The notes under the pieces: model-generated | What the model was told of the DNA's origin: nothing | Seen by the model: the letters and a program-made list of their open reading frames with translations, nothing else | The model's database searches: none | Program-made: the position numbers and the translations under genes | In this document: in pieces, positions 8,273-17,253 of the stretch | How the letters are laid out: each line of letters begins with the position of its first letter | Numbering within the stretch: position 1 is the stretch's first letter | NCBI RefSeq assembly: GCF_903645315.1 | Contig: NZ_CAHJXL010000001.1 | Location: forward strand, 1 to 64,000 | DNA from: Victivallis sp. Marseille-Q1083 | Lineage (GTDB): Bacteria > Verrucomicrobiota > Lentisphaeria > Victivallales > Victivallaceae | Reading direction: 5' to 3' | DNA: 64,000 bases

Positions 8273-10678
8273 TCACTGCAATTCCGTCTGCCAGGACGGC
8301 TCATCCGCCGTTATGGAGGCGTTTTCACCCGGGACGGCCGGGACGACCGCATTGCCGGCCAGCAGAATATTCCGGGTCGTTTCCGGGTCGCAAAGGAGAC
8401 GCGGTTCCACCCACGGTGAAGCTTCCCAGCGGTTGTTCACCACCGTTACGCCATCGGCATAGGCCGCAAAAATCGCCGCCCGGTAGGGCTGATTGCGCCG
8501 GCGGGAGGTCGGGTTGCGGAAGCTGTTGCCGCGAAAGGTCACATTGGCGGCACTCGACACGTAGGCGACCAAACCGAAGGAATCGCTGAAACGATTGTTT
8601 TCGAACAGGATATCTCGAATGATCGGATAGTTGGTCCGTTCCAGCGTCGGGTCCTGTTTCAGATAGACGCCGATGTAAATATCGCGTTCTTTGCCGCCGT
8701 AGGCGGTCCCGGACGGATTGACCGTATCGAACGAGTTGCCGCGCACGACGATATTCCGCGCGCCATATCCTTCGCTCCAGAGATTGAAGGTATAACCGGT
8801 TTCGATCTTGATCGCTCCCATCTGGTTGTGGACGAAGCGGCAATTCTCGACAGTGATGTTCCGGCCGAGCAGCAGCAGGCCGCGCGCCCGGTTGTCGTGA
8901 AAAAAGCAATCCCGGATCAGGATATTCGCCGTGTCGTATTTCCAGTTGAACGCCACGAAGCCGTCCGTCGGCTGCGCCGGCAGCTCGCGGTCAAACACCA
9001 GATAAGCGCCGGTTTCGTCGCGGCGGGTGCCGGCCAGCGGCGCCCGGAATCCGGTCGGCGCATAATCGGCATGGCGCAATTCAATCGGGTCGCCGATTTG
9101 AAATTCCTCCAGCATGCCGTCACGCCACAGCTTCACTTCCCGTTCCGAATGCCGGGTGACGAAGGCGGAATTGTCATGCACGTTCAGGCAGTCGTCGCCG
9201 CCGAGGGTGAATTCGCAGCCGATCATCTTGAAATACCCCCGCGAGTTGGCGACATGGCAATGGTCGGCAGTCGAAGTGACCGGCCGGCGGCGCCCTTCCC
9301 GCGGCGGCCGCACATGGGTGCGCAGGAACTGCCAGTACTGTTGTTTGCCGCCGATCAGAAAGGCGTGCCCGGGCGCCGAATGAACCGTGACATTCTCCAG
9401 CGTCAAGTGACGGTTCTGCCACAGAACGATACCGTTCATATCATAAACGGCATGCCGCATCCGGAACAGTTGCCCGACCCGGAGCCGGTCGAGAAAACCG
9501 GGTTGTCCGGCCAGGTTCACCCGCAGCAGATTGCCCGACAGCCATCGCTTGCCAAATGCCGGACTGACACCGCGCGTCCACTCGAAGCCGGCATTCAAAC
9601 CGTTCTCGACGCCGACCGACATCGTGCCGGGGTCGAGTTCCTCGAGATCGGCAACCCGGACATCGCGCCGCGGAAATTCGTCGTAATCGATAAAATGGAG
9701 ATCAACCCATCCGGCTGCGGCATTCACCGCCTCCACCCGGACAAAGCTGGCCAGCGGGTCCGTTTCCCAGTCCCAGTCCACCTGGAAATCGGCCAATCTG
9801 ATCCGTTCGCATTCGTCGACATGAATCAGATCTCCGGTTTTTTTATGCCAGACCAGCGTCGCCCCGTTACCGGCCAGCGTGAAATCCTTCAAGCGTTCCA
9901 GATGGATGAAGTCGTCCGACGTAAAGCGGTAGATGCCCGGCGACAACTCCAACCGCGCCGCCCCGGTCTCCCGGCAATAGGCCAGCGCCCGGTTCAAAGC
10001 GGCGACATTGTCGGCCGCCGCCGGCGAAACGCCGAAATCGGCGGCCCTGACCGTCGCCGCCGCCCCGCCGGGACAGGGCAGTTCAATTTCAAACTCCGGC
10101 GCCCCGGTCGGCAAGCCGGCCAGTTCGCCGGCAAACGGCTCGACCGGAGCCGCCGGGATCGGATACTCTATTTCACAATTTTCCATTTCCGTTATCTCGA
10201 TTCGATCGATTTGCGCCAGAATTTGTTTCCTGGCATGAAGCTGCAACTGATATCCGGTGCCGTCGGCCGGGACCTCCACGGAAAACTCCAGGTGTTCCAA
10301 TGGCAATTTGGTATCATAACGTACCAGGTCCGGCCGGTCCGGCTGCCGGACCAGCACCTGCAGCAGCGAATCCTCAGCCGCTTCCAGCACCCGCAGCGAC
10401 AACGCCACCCGGTAACGTTTGCCGGCACTCAGAACACCGGCGGCAATCCGCCAGACGCATTGCCATTCCCGGTCGGAAGTGCGCGTATTGATTCGCAAAT
10501 TCCCGTCCTCCGGATTCCGGACGGCAAACGGCGCAATACACTCCTGCATTTCATGATTGGAAGCTACGAAAGCATTTTGCTCCTGACCAGACAGTACTCC
10601 CGACCAGAATGATATAATCATTACTCCGTTCAATAACCAATGCCAGCAGTGACTTCTCACGGCAGCAGTCACCATCAT
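8273..10678 (-). CDS. Secreted right-handed beta-helix enzyme, GH110-like
   Basis: About 801 residues. The frame is open to 10714, but ATG 10678 (or 10675) overlaps the stop of the upstream pseudopilin gene as ATGATGG, suggesting translational coupling. A signal-like segment ([15 protein letters not shown]) is followed by a sandwich region, then a beta-helix from about residue 220 ([32 protein letters not shown]). The helix contains [20 protein letters not shown] and [10 protein letters not shown], which fit the conserved 'DD.NVH' region of GH110 alpha-1,3-galactosidases, and tandem rungs such as ILFENNRF and [12 protein letters not shown]110 is the best guess; a generic polysaccharide lyase-like helix cannot be excluded. 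It forms a two-gene operon with the pseudopilin, controlled probably by the divergent AraC-type protein. Confidence 0.78.
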   Translation of the reverse strand: MMVTAAVRSHCWHWLLNGVMIISFWSGVLSGQEQNAFVASNHEMQECIAPFAVRNPEDGNLRINTRTSDREWQCVWRIAAGVLSAGKRYRVALSLRVLEAAEDSLLQVLVRQPDRPDLVRYDTKLPLEHLEFSVEVPADGTGYQLQLHARKQILAQIDRIEITEMENCEIEYPIPAAPVEPFAGELAGLPTGAPEFEIELPCPGGAAATVRAADFGVSPAAADNVAALNRALAYCRETGAARLELSPGIYRFTSDDFIHLERLKDFTLAGNGATLVWHKKTGDLIHVDECERIRLADFQVDWDWETDPLASFVRVEAVNAAAGWVDLHFIDYDEFPRRDVRVADLEELDPGTMSVGVENGLNAGFEWTRGVSPAFGKRWLSGNLLRVNLAGQPGFLDRLRVGQLFRMRHAVYDMNGIVLWQNRHLTLENVTVHSAPGHAFLIGGKQQYWQFLRTHVRPPREGRRRPVTSTADHCHVANSRGYFKMIGCEFTLGGDDCLNVHDNSAFVTRHSEREVKLWRDGMLEEFQIGDPIELRHADYAPTGFRAPLAGTRRDETGAYLVFDRELPAQPTDGFVAFNWKYDTANILIRDCFFHDNRARGLLLLGRNITVENCRFVHNQMGAIKIETGYTFNLWSEGYGARNIVVRGNSFDTVNPSGTAYGGKERDIYIGVYLKQDPTLERTNYPIIRDILFENNRFSDSFGLVAYVSSAANVTFRGNSFRNPTSRRRNQPYRAAIFAAYADGVTVVNNRWEASPWVEPRLLCDPETTRNILLAGNAVVPAVPGENASITADEPSWQTELQ

Positions 10679-11406
10679 TTCAGCCACATGCCTAATTGAC
10701 CGGCTCCAACCCAATTATTACACGGATTAAAGCTTTCCACTTCAATCATGACCAACGGCTCCACTGCGGCTGCATGACCATCATGAAATACGGCATTGAC
10801 TCGATTATTATGTCGGGCATGGGCAGCATTCTGATTCTCCATATAGCCCCAACGGGGATAAACTTTACCATAACAAAGAGCATGGCCTGTAGAAGAGCTG
10901 CCGGAGGAAATATTCTCATTGACGCTGTCGGCCACCATCACCAGTCTGCTGTCGTTGCCGAAGCCGCTGATGGCGCTGTGCTTGTTCGGGTGCCAGTTCG
11001 GCTCATTAAATAGATAGGGATTGTAACCGAAGGTGGTCATATGCATGCCGTAGGTAGCGGTAACTCCCCAGAACCAGTCACTCCACGCCTTGGAATCGTC
11101 CGGCTTGACATCGACGGCCAGCAACGGGCACTGCATCGCCTTCCAGGCAGCCAGATAACCGCCTTCATACAGCGCCACCGGCCACGGCTTCGTCCAATCT
11201 TTGCTGATATTGGCAGCCAGCGACCAGTCGTCGTTGTCGTCGGCATACATGAAACAGCCGAGTCCGACCTGTTTCAAATTGGAAATACAGTTGATGCCCT
11301 GCGCGGCGGCTTTCGCCCGGCCCAGCGCCGGCAGCAGCATGCTGGCCAGAATGGCAATGATCGCGATCACGACCAGCAGTTCGATCAAGGTGAAAACTCT
11401 TTTCAT
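10675..11406 (-). CDS. Pseudopilin-like protein of the AraC-controlled locus
   Basis: 243 residues from ATG 11406, with AAAGGACGGAACG upstream. [20 protein letters not shown] begins at residue 1, with only three residues before the Phe and Val instead of the usual Gly at the cleavage position. [13 protein letters not shown] follows, then a soluble domain with a late FHDGHAAAV motif typical of this family. Its TGA overlaps the ATG of the beta-helix gene (ATGATGG), so pilin and enzyme are likely made in coupled fashion. The promoter at 11461 has a good -10 but no recognisable -35, consistent with activator dependence. Confidence 0.85.
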   Translation of the reverse strand: MKRVFTLIELLVVIAIIAILASMLLPALGRAKAAAQGINCISNLKQVGLGCFMYADDNDDWSLAANISKDWTKPWPVALYEGGYLAAWKAMQCPLLAVDVKPDDSKAWSDWFWGVTATYGMHMTTFGYNPYLFNEPNWHPNKHSAISGFGNDSRLVMVADSVNENISSGSSSTGHALCYGKVYPRWGYMENQNAAHARHNNRVNAVFHDGHAAAVEPLVMIEVESFNPCNNWVGAGQLGMWLK

Positions 11407-11460
11407 CGTTCCGTCCTTTCATTAACTTGGCGAATGAGATTGATAGTGTCGATAAAGAGT

Positions 11461-11489
11461 AGTATAGCAAAAATAACCGCGAAATGGAA
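11461..11489 (-). promoter_or_regulatory. Probable activator-dependent promoter
   Basis: On the minus strand TTTTTGC runs into TATACT (11466-11461). The hexamer 17 bp upstream is TTCCAT, a poor -35. The divergent gene encodes an AraC-type protein, whose targets typically lack a -35. Transcription would start near 11454, 47 nt before the pseudopilin ATG. Confidence 0.5.
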
Positions 11490-11572
11490 TGTATGAATAT
11501 CCCTTTTTCATGTAAAAACTGGCATTTCTTTATTTTTTGCGATATATTTACCGGCGAAAGGAGCGCGGAGCG

Positions 11573-12364
11573 ATGGATTACAGTGTCAATTTCGAGGTGA
11601 TGAAGGAACTGATGGGACTGGTCGCCGGCTTGCTGCAGGTCCACATCGGCGTTTTCGGCTTGGAAGGCACCCCGCTGGACGGACTGGGGCTGCCGGGAAT
11701 GTCTGAATTTTGCGAATCGAACCGGCGGCGCGATCCGGCATTCTGGGAACGCTGCACCCAATGCGACCGGGACCACCTCCAACAAGCCTGCGCCACCGGC
11801 ACGGCGGTCATCTACCGCTGCCACGCCGGGCTGTACGAATGCGTCATTCCACTGCTGAACCGGCAGAACGTCTACATGGGCGCCATCACGCTGGGCCAGA
11901 TGCGGCCGGCCGGGCTGGACACCGCCGGCGATCCCCTGCTGCAGCAGTTGCGTCCGACCACCGAGGAACAGATGAGGGCGATGGCGCAACTGCTGAAAAT
12001 CGTCAGCGAATACGTCATCCGCCACGACCTGATTCAGTTCCGCCGCCGCAACTGGAGCGTACACGCGGAAAAATACCTCGAAGCACACTGGCGGCAGAAG
12101 ATCACCCTGGCCGAGCTGGCCCGCCACCTGGGCTGTTCGGCCTCCTATTTATCCCATCATTTTTCGAGGGAATTCGGCATGCCGCTGCGCTCCTACCTGC
12201 GCAATTTGCGTCTGACCAAAGCCCGGGAGATGCTGAAGAACGGCCAGTCGGTCAAGGAAACCGCGCAGCAAGCCGGTTTTTACGATGAGTTCCATTTCGC
12301 CAAGGCGTTCAAAAAGGAGTTCGGCTTTCCTCCCGGCCGTCTCACCCGCGAAGCGCAATACTGA
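11573..12364 (+). CDS. AraC-family regulator with PocR-like sensory domain
   Basis: 263 residues from ATG 11573, chosen because GAAAGGAG sits 9 bases upstream; the open frame reaches further. The N-terminal half resembles the PocR ligand-sensing domain: CESNRRRDPAFWERCTQCDR, CHAGLYECVIPLL and YMGAITLGQMRP, with several Cys that could bind metal or a small ligand. The C-terminal 100 residues are a double HTH: ITLAELARHLGCSASYLSHH, FSREFGMPLRSYLRNLRLTK, then VKETAQQAGFYDEFHFAKAF and KKEFGFPPGRLT. It is divergent from the pseudopilin/beta-helix operon and very probably its activator. The effector is unknown. Confidence 0.9.
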   Translation: MDYSVNFEVMKELMGLVAGLLQVHIGVFGLEGTPLDGLGLPGMSEFCESNRRRDPAFWERCTQCDRDHLQQACATGTAVIYRCHAGLYECVIPLLNRQNVYMGAITLGQMRPAGLDTAGDPLLQQLRPTTEEQMRAMAQLLKIVSEYVIRHDLIQFRRRNWSVHAEKYLEAHWRQKITLAELARHLGCSASYLSHHFSREFGMPLRSYLRNLRLTKAREMLKNGQSVKETAQQAGFYDEFHFAKAFKKEFGFPPGRLTREAQY

Positions 12365-12375
12365 GCGTCCCGCTT

Positions 12376-13164
12376 TCAACGGTCCGGACGGACGCCCGGC
12401 GATATGAAGTGGTCGTTCTCCGGAGCGGAAACGGTATTGCAGAACAGCAGCGTCCCGGCCAGCGTAAAACCGGGCAGCAGAAAGATGGCGGCAAACGGGA
12501 TCAACAGCAACAGATAGGCGGTCACCCCCAACCCGAGGACTTCCCAGCGGCAGGACTTCATGCGGCGGCGCAAGGCCGGCACGCCGATGCCGTGATTGAA
12601 GGAGCTACTGAACAAATAGGTCAGACCGAAACGATAACCGACCACCGTCACCGCCAGCAGCGGTCCGACCACCGGAACCAGCAGCCCGAGAATCCCCAGG
12701 CCGATTCCCCAGACAAGCGTGCCGGCCGAAAAGCAGACGCTTTGCAGCATGAAACGCATTCCCTGCCGCCAGCCGGGCACTTCGACCCGGTTCCGGCAAT
12801 GCAGTTCCTCGAATTTTGCCGCCAACTGGTCGAAAAACAGCGAACCGAACATCTCATATACCGTACTGACCAGCAGCAGCATCAGCAGAATCACCGTCAG
12901 CAGCAACGTTCCGCCGACCAGCCAGCGCAAAACGTTGAAAAGCAACTGCAGAAAAGTGCCGGTTTCCCGCCCTTCCGGCAGCAGGGCCAGCACCTCCGGC
13001 AATCCCCAGCCGATCAAACCGGCCAGCCCGAGCGTATACAGCAACAGCAGCAATGCCATCGGCCACAGCGCATAAGGCCAGTAATGCCGGTTGCCGTAAA
13101 ACAGCCGGATGCCGCGCGGCACCAGACCGGCACCTCGACGGAAACGTTCGACAGCAGAATACAT
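12376..13164 (-). CDS. EI24/CysZ-like integral membrane protein
   Basis: 262 residues from ATG 13164, with AAGGAG 7 bases upstream and a promoter at 13205-13233; the open frame extends upstream of this start without ribosome-site support. Four or five long hydrophobic segments are visible (ALWPMALLLLLYTLGLAGLI, VGGTLLLTVILLMLLLVSTV, IGLGILGLLVPVVGPLLAVT, LLLLIPFAAIFLLPGF). The layout, with FFDQLAAKFEELH after the second helix and FNHGIGVPALRRRMK late, is that of EI24-domain proteins. In proteobacteria this family includes CysZ, a sulfate transporter, but a transport role cannot be read here. It is convergent with the araC-type gene, 11 bp apart. Confidence 0.72.
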   Translation of the reverse strand: MYSAVERFRRGAGLVPRGIRLFYGNRHYWPYALWPMALLLLLYTLGLAGLIGWGLPEVLALLPEGRETGTFLQLLFNVLRWLVGGTLLLTVILLMLLLVSTVYEMFGSLFFDQLAAKFEELHCRNRVEVPGWRQGMRFMLQSVCFSAGTLVWGIGLGILGLLVPVVGPLLAVTVVGYRFGLTYLFSSSFNHGIGVPALRRRMKSCRWEVLGLGVTAYLLLLIPFAAIFLLPGFTLAGTLLFCNTVSAPENDHFISPGVRPDR

Positions 13165-13204
13165 GCCATTCTCCTTCGTTGCGTTCTCAAGATGTCCGGG
13201 AGAT

Positions 13205-13233
13205 ACTATACTCTCAACGGACGGGCAATGCAA
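13205..13233 (-). promoter_or_regulatory. Promoter of the EI24-like gene
   Basis: Minus strand TTGCAT (13233-13228), 17 bp, TATAGT (13210-13205). The leader to ATG 13164 is about 35 nt. Confidence 0.6.
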
Positions 13234-13239
13234 CGCTGT

Positions 13240-13268
13240 TTGTCTTTTTCGCGGAACGGAATTATAGT
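13240..13268 (+). promoter_or_regulatory. Promoter of the GNAT-GrpB / methyltransferase pair
   Basis: TTGTCT (13240-13245), 17 bp, TATAGT (13263-13268). Together with the EI24 promoter it forms a compact divergent promoter pair. Confidence 0.6.
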
Positions 13269-13300
13269 ACTTTGCCGTTTCAACATACGAGGACAAGCTT

Positions 13301-14398
13301 TTGAAAACAATTCTTCAAACCGAACGATTGCGGTTACGCCAACTGGAACAGACCGATCATGCCGCGGCGGCGGCCATGCTGCAGGATATTCGCACCATGT
13401 ACGCCTGGGAACGCACTTTCAGCGAGGCGGAAGTCACCGGCTGGATCGAGCGGATGCAGAACAACTACCGCCGGTACGGTTACGGCTACTGGCTGGCCGT
13501 CGAACGATCCAGCGGTCAGGCGGTCGGCCAGATCGGTCTGCTGCCGGAAACGATCGACGGCCGCCGCCACCTCGGGGTCGGCTATCTCCTCCGGCATGAC
13601 TGCCGCAACCGGGGCTACGCGACCGAAGGAGCCCGGGCCTGTGTCGATTACGCATTCCGCCAACTGGCGGCCAACCGGGTCATCGCCGACATCCGGCCGG
13701 AGAATCACCCTTCCCGCCGGGTTGCCGAACGGCTCGGCATGCGGGTGATCGGTGAATACGTCAAACAGGTTTACGGCAAACCGATGCTTCACCTGATTTA
13801 TGAAAAATCGACGCCGCTGGTCCGGGTGCTGCCATATGATCCGCAATGGCAAACGGATTTCCGGGCGCTGGCCGATCATCTGGCGCCGTTACTGGCGGGT
13901 TGTCCCCTCCAACTGGAACACGTCGGCAGTACCGCGGTCCCGGGCCTGGCCGCCAAACCGGTCATCGACGCCGACCTGATCCTCGCCGACTGGAGCCGGC
14001 TGCCGGAAGTCATCGCCCGGCTGCAGGAATTGGGGTTCCGCCATGTCGGCGACTACGGCCTGCCGGGCCGGGAGGCTTTCACCCGAAGCCTGCAGCTTGA
14101 TTTCATGCACAACCTCTACGTCTGCCGGGCCGGCAGTCAGCCGCTGCTGAATCATCTGCGTTTCCGCGATTATCTGCGCCGGCACCCGGCGGCAGCCGGA
14201 GAATACGGCGACCTGAAACGGCAGTTGGCCCGGGAGTTTCCAGACGACATCGACGGCTACTGCCGGCGCAAATCCGATTTCATCGCCGAATGCCTGCTGA
14301 ACGCCGGCCTCGACGGCGGCGACGTGGCCGAAATCCGGCAACTCAACCTGCAGCCGGCCAACTCCGCCTCCGGCGCCGGTCCGGGAGAAACACGGTGA
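13301..14398 (+). CDS. GNAT acetyltransferase - GrpB (UPF0157) fusion protein
   Basis: 365 residues from a TTG at 13301 (GAGG 9 bases upstream). Residues 1-168 are a RimJ/RimL-type GNAT domain: TERLRLRQLEQTDHAAAAAM, GVGYLLRHDCRNRGYATEGA (acetyl-CoA loop) and NHPSRRVAERLGMRVIGEYV. From about 170 to 345 it is a GrpB/UPF0157 domain of the nucleotidyltransferase fold: LEHVGSTAVPGLAAKPVIDA, DFMHNLYVCRAGSQPLLNHL and FRDYLRRHP. Both halves appear complete. The GNAT half probably acetylates an amine or N-terminus; GrpB domains are suspected nucleotidyltransferases with no settled substrate. Its stop overlaps the GTG of the next gene, so the two are translationally coupled. Confidence 0.88.
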   Translation: MKTILQTERLRLRQLEQTDHAAAAAMLQDIRTMYAWERTFSEAEVTGWIERMQNNYRRYGYGYWLAVERSSGQAVGQIGLLPETIDGRRHLGVGYLLRHDCRNRGYATEGARACVDYAFRQLAANRVIADIRPENHPSRRVAERLGMRVIGEYVKQVYGKPMLHLIYEKSTPLVRVLPYDPQWQTDFRALADHLAPLLAGCPLQLEHVGSTAVPGLAAKPVIDADLILADWSRLPEVIARLQELGFRHVGDYGLPGREAFTRSLQLDFMHNLYVCRAGSQPLLNHLRFRDYLRRHPAAAGEYGDLKRQLAREFPDDIDGYCRRKSDFIAECLLNAGLDGGDVAEIRQLNLQPANSASGAGPGETR

Positions 14399-15183
14399 AG
14401 CGCACCGCCATCGATCAAGGCCAACCGTTCGATTTCGGCCGTACCGCTGCCGACTATGCCCGCTACCGGGACATCTATCCGGCCAGCTTGTATGCCAGGC
14501 TGCTGCATTTCGGCATCGGGCGAGCCGGCAGCGAAGTGCTGGATCTCGGCACCGGCACCGGCGTCATCCCCCGTTTCATGGTTCAATACGGCGCCCATTT
14601 TACCGGCATCGATATTTCTCCCGAACAGATCGACGCGGCCCGGCAACTGTCGGCCGGACTGCCGATCGACTATCTGGTCACTCCGGCCGAACAAACGCCA
14701 TTTGCGCCGCACGCGTTCGACGCGGCGACCGCCTGCCAGTGCTTCCATTATTTCGACCGGCCGCGTCTGCTCCGGGAATTGCAGCGCCTCCTGAAGCCGG
14801 ACGGCAGATTCTGCAAAATTTTCATGGAGTGGCTGCCGCGGGAAGACCAAGTGATCGCCGCTACCGAACAACTGGTTCTGACTTACAATCCGGCCTGGAG
14901 CGGCGGCGGTTATCAAGTCGATGACTACCGCCTGCCGGATTGGACGGAGGAGGTGCTGGAATTGGAAACCCTGCACCGTTACCGTGAAACGCTGCCGTTT
15001 TCGGTCGACGGTTGGTGCGGCCGCATCCGGACCTGCCGCGGCATCGGCGCTTCGCTGCCGCCGGAAAAAGTGGCGGCCTTCGACCGGGACCTCCGGCAAC
15101 TGTTGCGGCAATTCACCGCCGACACATTGCAATTGCGCCATGAAATTCAAATCGAGATCTTCCGGTTCCGGCCGTCCCCGTAA
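14395..15183 (+). CDS. Class I SAM-dependent methyltransferase
   Basis: 262 residues from GTG 14395, which overlaps the previous stop (GTGA) and follows GGGAG; the frame is open further upstream but that stretch is Arg-rich read-through of the previous gene. Domain signs: FDFGRTAADYARYRDIYP, motif I VLDLGTGTGVIPRFM, acidic GIDISPEQIDAAR, and FDAATACQCFHYFDRPRLLR with LLKPDGRF. This is the Methyltransf_11/25 pattern of small-molecule methyltransferases. The C-terminus (LPFSVDGWCGRIRTCRGIGA) resembles that of UbiE/YcgJ-type enzymes. The substrate is unknown; the coupling with the GNAT-GrpB protein suggests a shared small-molecule modification task, which is inference. Confidence 0.87.
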   Translation: MKRTAIDQGQPFDFGRTAADYARYRDIYPASLYARLLHFGIGRAGSEVLDLGTGTGVIPRFMVQYGAHFTGIDISPEQIDAARQLSAGLPIDYLVTPAEQTPFAPHAFDAATACQCFHYFDRPRLLRELQRLLKPDGRFCKIFMEWLPREDQVIAATEQLVLTYNPAWSGGGYQVDDYRLPDWTEEVLELETLHRYRETLPFSVDGWCGRIRTCRGIGASLPPEKVAAFDRDLRQLLRQFTADTLQLRHEIQIEIFRFRPSP

Positions 15184-15318
15184 GAGTATTTCGTCCCGCC
15201 CCCCAAAAAAGGCTGCCGGAAATCGCCCCGCCAGGCGGGCGGCGTCATTTGGCCGTCTGCCCCGGCAAAAACTTTTCGACAAAAATCGACAAAAATGCCA
15301 TTTTTTTTCTCCGGGGTA

Positions 15319-15347
15319 TTGACTTTTTCCGAATTTTTCGCTATAAT
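15319..15347 (+). promoter_or_regulatory. Promoter of the GntR-pseudopilin-DUF6259 cassette
   Basis: TTGACT (15319-15324), 17 bp, TATAAT (15342-15347), preceded by TTTTTCGC. The start site would be near 15354. A short inverted repeat GTAAT (15359-15363)/ATTAC (15374-15378) lies at the start of the transcript and could be an operator for the encoded regulator. Confidence 0.75.
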
Positions 15348-15408
15348 ATCAGCAAGAAGTAATCCATATAAGAATTACAATAACAATTTCTCGAATGGGA
15401 ATACCGCA

Positions 15409-16500
15409 ATGTTTGGTGAAAATCTGGGCAGGCAAACCGAATCGATCAAACAATCGATTCTCAGTTATCTGTGGGACAACCAACTGGCCGTCGGCGACAA
15501 AATTCCGGCCCAGGCGGAGTTGTGCCGGCGTTTCAACGTCGGCTCCACATCGGTTCACCGGGCGGTTCAGGCGCTGGGGGCGGACGGCGTGCTGGAGCCC
15601 CGCCGCAATGTCGGCGTCTTCGTCAGGGAAGCCCGGCCGACCAGCCATCCCGGCCGCTCAATCGCCCTGCTGGTTCTTCAATTTGATCAGTTGTATATGT
15701 TTCACTGGACTCTGGCGCACATGCTGCAAAATATTCTGCGGCAAAACGGCTGCCTGTGCACGATGTATCCCTGCCGCCATAACTCGACTCCGCCTGAAAA
15801 TTCAGATTTTTTCCCCGGCCTGAAATCAGCGATCGGCAAAGGGGCGATCGATGGAGTCATTACGCTGCTTGAACTCGATCCGAAATTGTTGGACGAGTTA
15901 CGGCAAGCGGGACTTGAAGCGTTTTTTGTCGGTTCGCCGATGAAAATGCCATCCGGCGTCTTCATCGATGTCGGCGATTTTATCCGGCGGGCCCTGGAGG
16001 AGCTGCTGGACAACCAGGCCAAGCGCCTGGCGGTATTAGGCTGGATCGGCGAAGTCAATTTCCCGCTGGAAACAATCCTGCAGGAGTTCAATTCCCGCCA
16101 CCGCGACCTGCCGGAAATCATGCTCTACAAGGCTTACGATTTGGAGGGCGGTCAAAAATTTGCCCGTACGCTGCTGAATTTGGCTCCGGAAGAACGTCCC
16201 GACGGCGTGGTGCTGTGTGATGACATCATGGCATTGGGATTCACCTCCGAATTGATCAGACAGCAATGGCGGCGGCAGGAATATCTGCCGCAGATCGTTG
16301 TAATGCGGAACCGGCAGATCAAAGTGAATATGCCCTATCGGGAAACCGGTATTTATGAAGTGGACATCCAGGCGTTAAGTGAGCTTGCGGTTTCCACTTT
16401 GTTACGAAAATTCCGCGACGGCGATCACTCCGATCACACGATCTGGCTTCATACGGAAAGACTGAAATCCCAGGAAACAAACGAATTCCTGATTTTTTAA
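15409..16500 (+). CDS. GntR-family regulator with periplasmic-binding-like effector domain
   Basis: 363 residues from ATG 15409; the frame is open upstream, but those codons overlap the promoter and read like untranslated DNA. Winged HTH at about residues 8-75 (ESIKQSILSYLWDNQLAVGD, QAELCRRFNVGSTSVHRAVQ, GVLEPRRNVGVFVRE). It is followed by an AraR-like LacI-type ligand domain (SIALLVLQFDQLY, GAIDGVITLLELDPK, FIDVGDFIRRALEELL, PDGVVLCDDIMALGFTSELI). It has no CPxCxHV motif, unlike the three GntR-type proteins at 34-56 kb, so it is a separate lineage. It is first in a plus-strand operon and probably controls it, including itself. Confidence 0.87.
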   Translation: MFGENLGRQTESIKQSILSYLWDNQLAVGDKIPAQAELCRRFNVGSTSVHRAVQALGADGVLEPRRNVGVFVREARPTSHPGRSIALLVLQFDQLYMFHWTLAHMLQNILRQNGCLCTMYPCRHNSTPPENSDFFPGLKSAIGKGAIDGVITLLELDPKLLDELRQAGLEAFFVGSPMKMPSGVFIDVGDFIRRALEELLDNQAKRLAVLGWIGEVNFPLETILQEFNSRHRDLPEIMLYKAYDLEGGQKFARTLLNLAPEERPDGVVLCDDIMALGFTSELIRQQWRRQEYLPQIVVMRNRQIKVNMPYRETGIYEVDIQALSELAVSTLLRKFRDGDHSDHTIWLHTERLKSQETNEFLIF

Positions 16501-16527
16501 CCATCAACCATCGAAAGGAAACAAACG

Positions 16528-17250
16528 ATGAAAAAACACAAATTCACATTGATTGAATTGCTGGTCGTAATTGCGATTATTGCTATTCTTGCCAGCATGC
16601 TGCTGCCGGCGCTGGGCAAAGCGAAAGCCGCCGCCCAGGGAATCAAATGCATTTCCAATTTAAAACAGATCGGACTGGCCGCCCGTTTTTATTCCAACGA
16701 TTTTGACGACTACGTCATGCCGGTACTGTGTCCGGTCACCTGGTCGTACTGCATCGGGCCGGGGGCTCCCGGCGATAACGCCTCCTACCTGCAGGGATAT
16801 GTCGGGTACGAGGTCCTGTTCTGTCCGAGCGCTCCGATGAATTACGCCACCATCTGGGAGGCGATCGACGCCTGGAACCCGACTTACGGCATCAATCACT
16901 GTTCCGTCGGCATGGGAGAAGGCTTCGGCAATCCCTGCTATCGGAAAGAGTCCGAGTTCATCAATGCCGGCGGACAACTTTCCCAATTGATCAATTTTGC
17001 CGATTCCACGAAACAATTGTTCGTTTCGGTCTGGGGCGGCGTTGATCCGCAGGCTCCCGGTACGGCGCCGGAACAGGCGGTCGGAGCCCGTCACAATCTG
17101 CGCGCCAACGCGGTCATGTTCGACGGCCACGCCGAAGCGCTCAATGCCGGAGAATTTGCCAGTTGGACCGACGACGATCCGAATTATCACTGGGTGCCGT
17201 GGTCCGGCGACGGTTACTCGCGGCCGCTCTTCCTGACCCGGTGGTGGTAA
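16528..17250 (+). CDS. Pseudopilin-like protein of the DUF6259 cassette
   Basis: 240 residues; GAAAGGAAACAAACG precedes ATG 16528, and the gene follows the regulator by 27 bp. [20 protein letters not shown] is at the very N-terminus, with Lys in place of the prepilin -1 Gly, then [20 protein letters not shown]. The soluble domain ends with [16 protein letters not shown], the family's C-terminal hallmark. The enzyme gene starts 3 bp after the stop, so the pair is tightly coupled. The first 35 residues are nearly identical to those of the pseudopilin at 10675-11406. Confidence 0.87.
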   Translation: MKKHKFTLIELLVVIAIIAILASMLLPALGKAKAAAQGIKCISNLKQIGLAARFYSNDFDDYVMPVLCPVTWSYCIGPGAPGDNASYLQGYVGYEVLFCPSAPMNYATIWEAIDAWNPTYGINHCSVGMGEGFGNPCYRKESEFINAGGQLSQLINFADSTKQLFVSVWGGVDPQAPGTAPEQAVGARHNLRANAVMFDGHAEALNAGEFASWTDDDPNYHWVPWSGDGYSRPLFLTRWW

Positions 17251-17253
17251 GCG

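Noticed and set aside
14257-15282. Minus-strand frame opposite the methyltransferase
   Set aside because: The plus strand shows a complete methyltransferase with SAM motif I and coupled start; the antisense frame has no domain signs.
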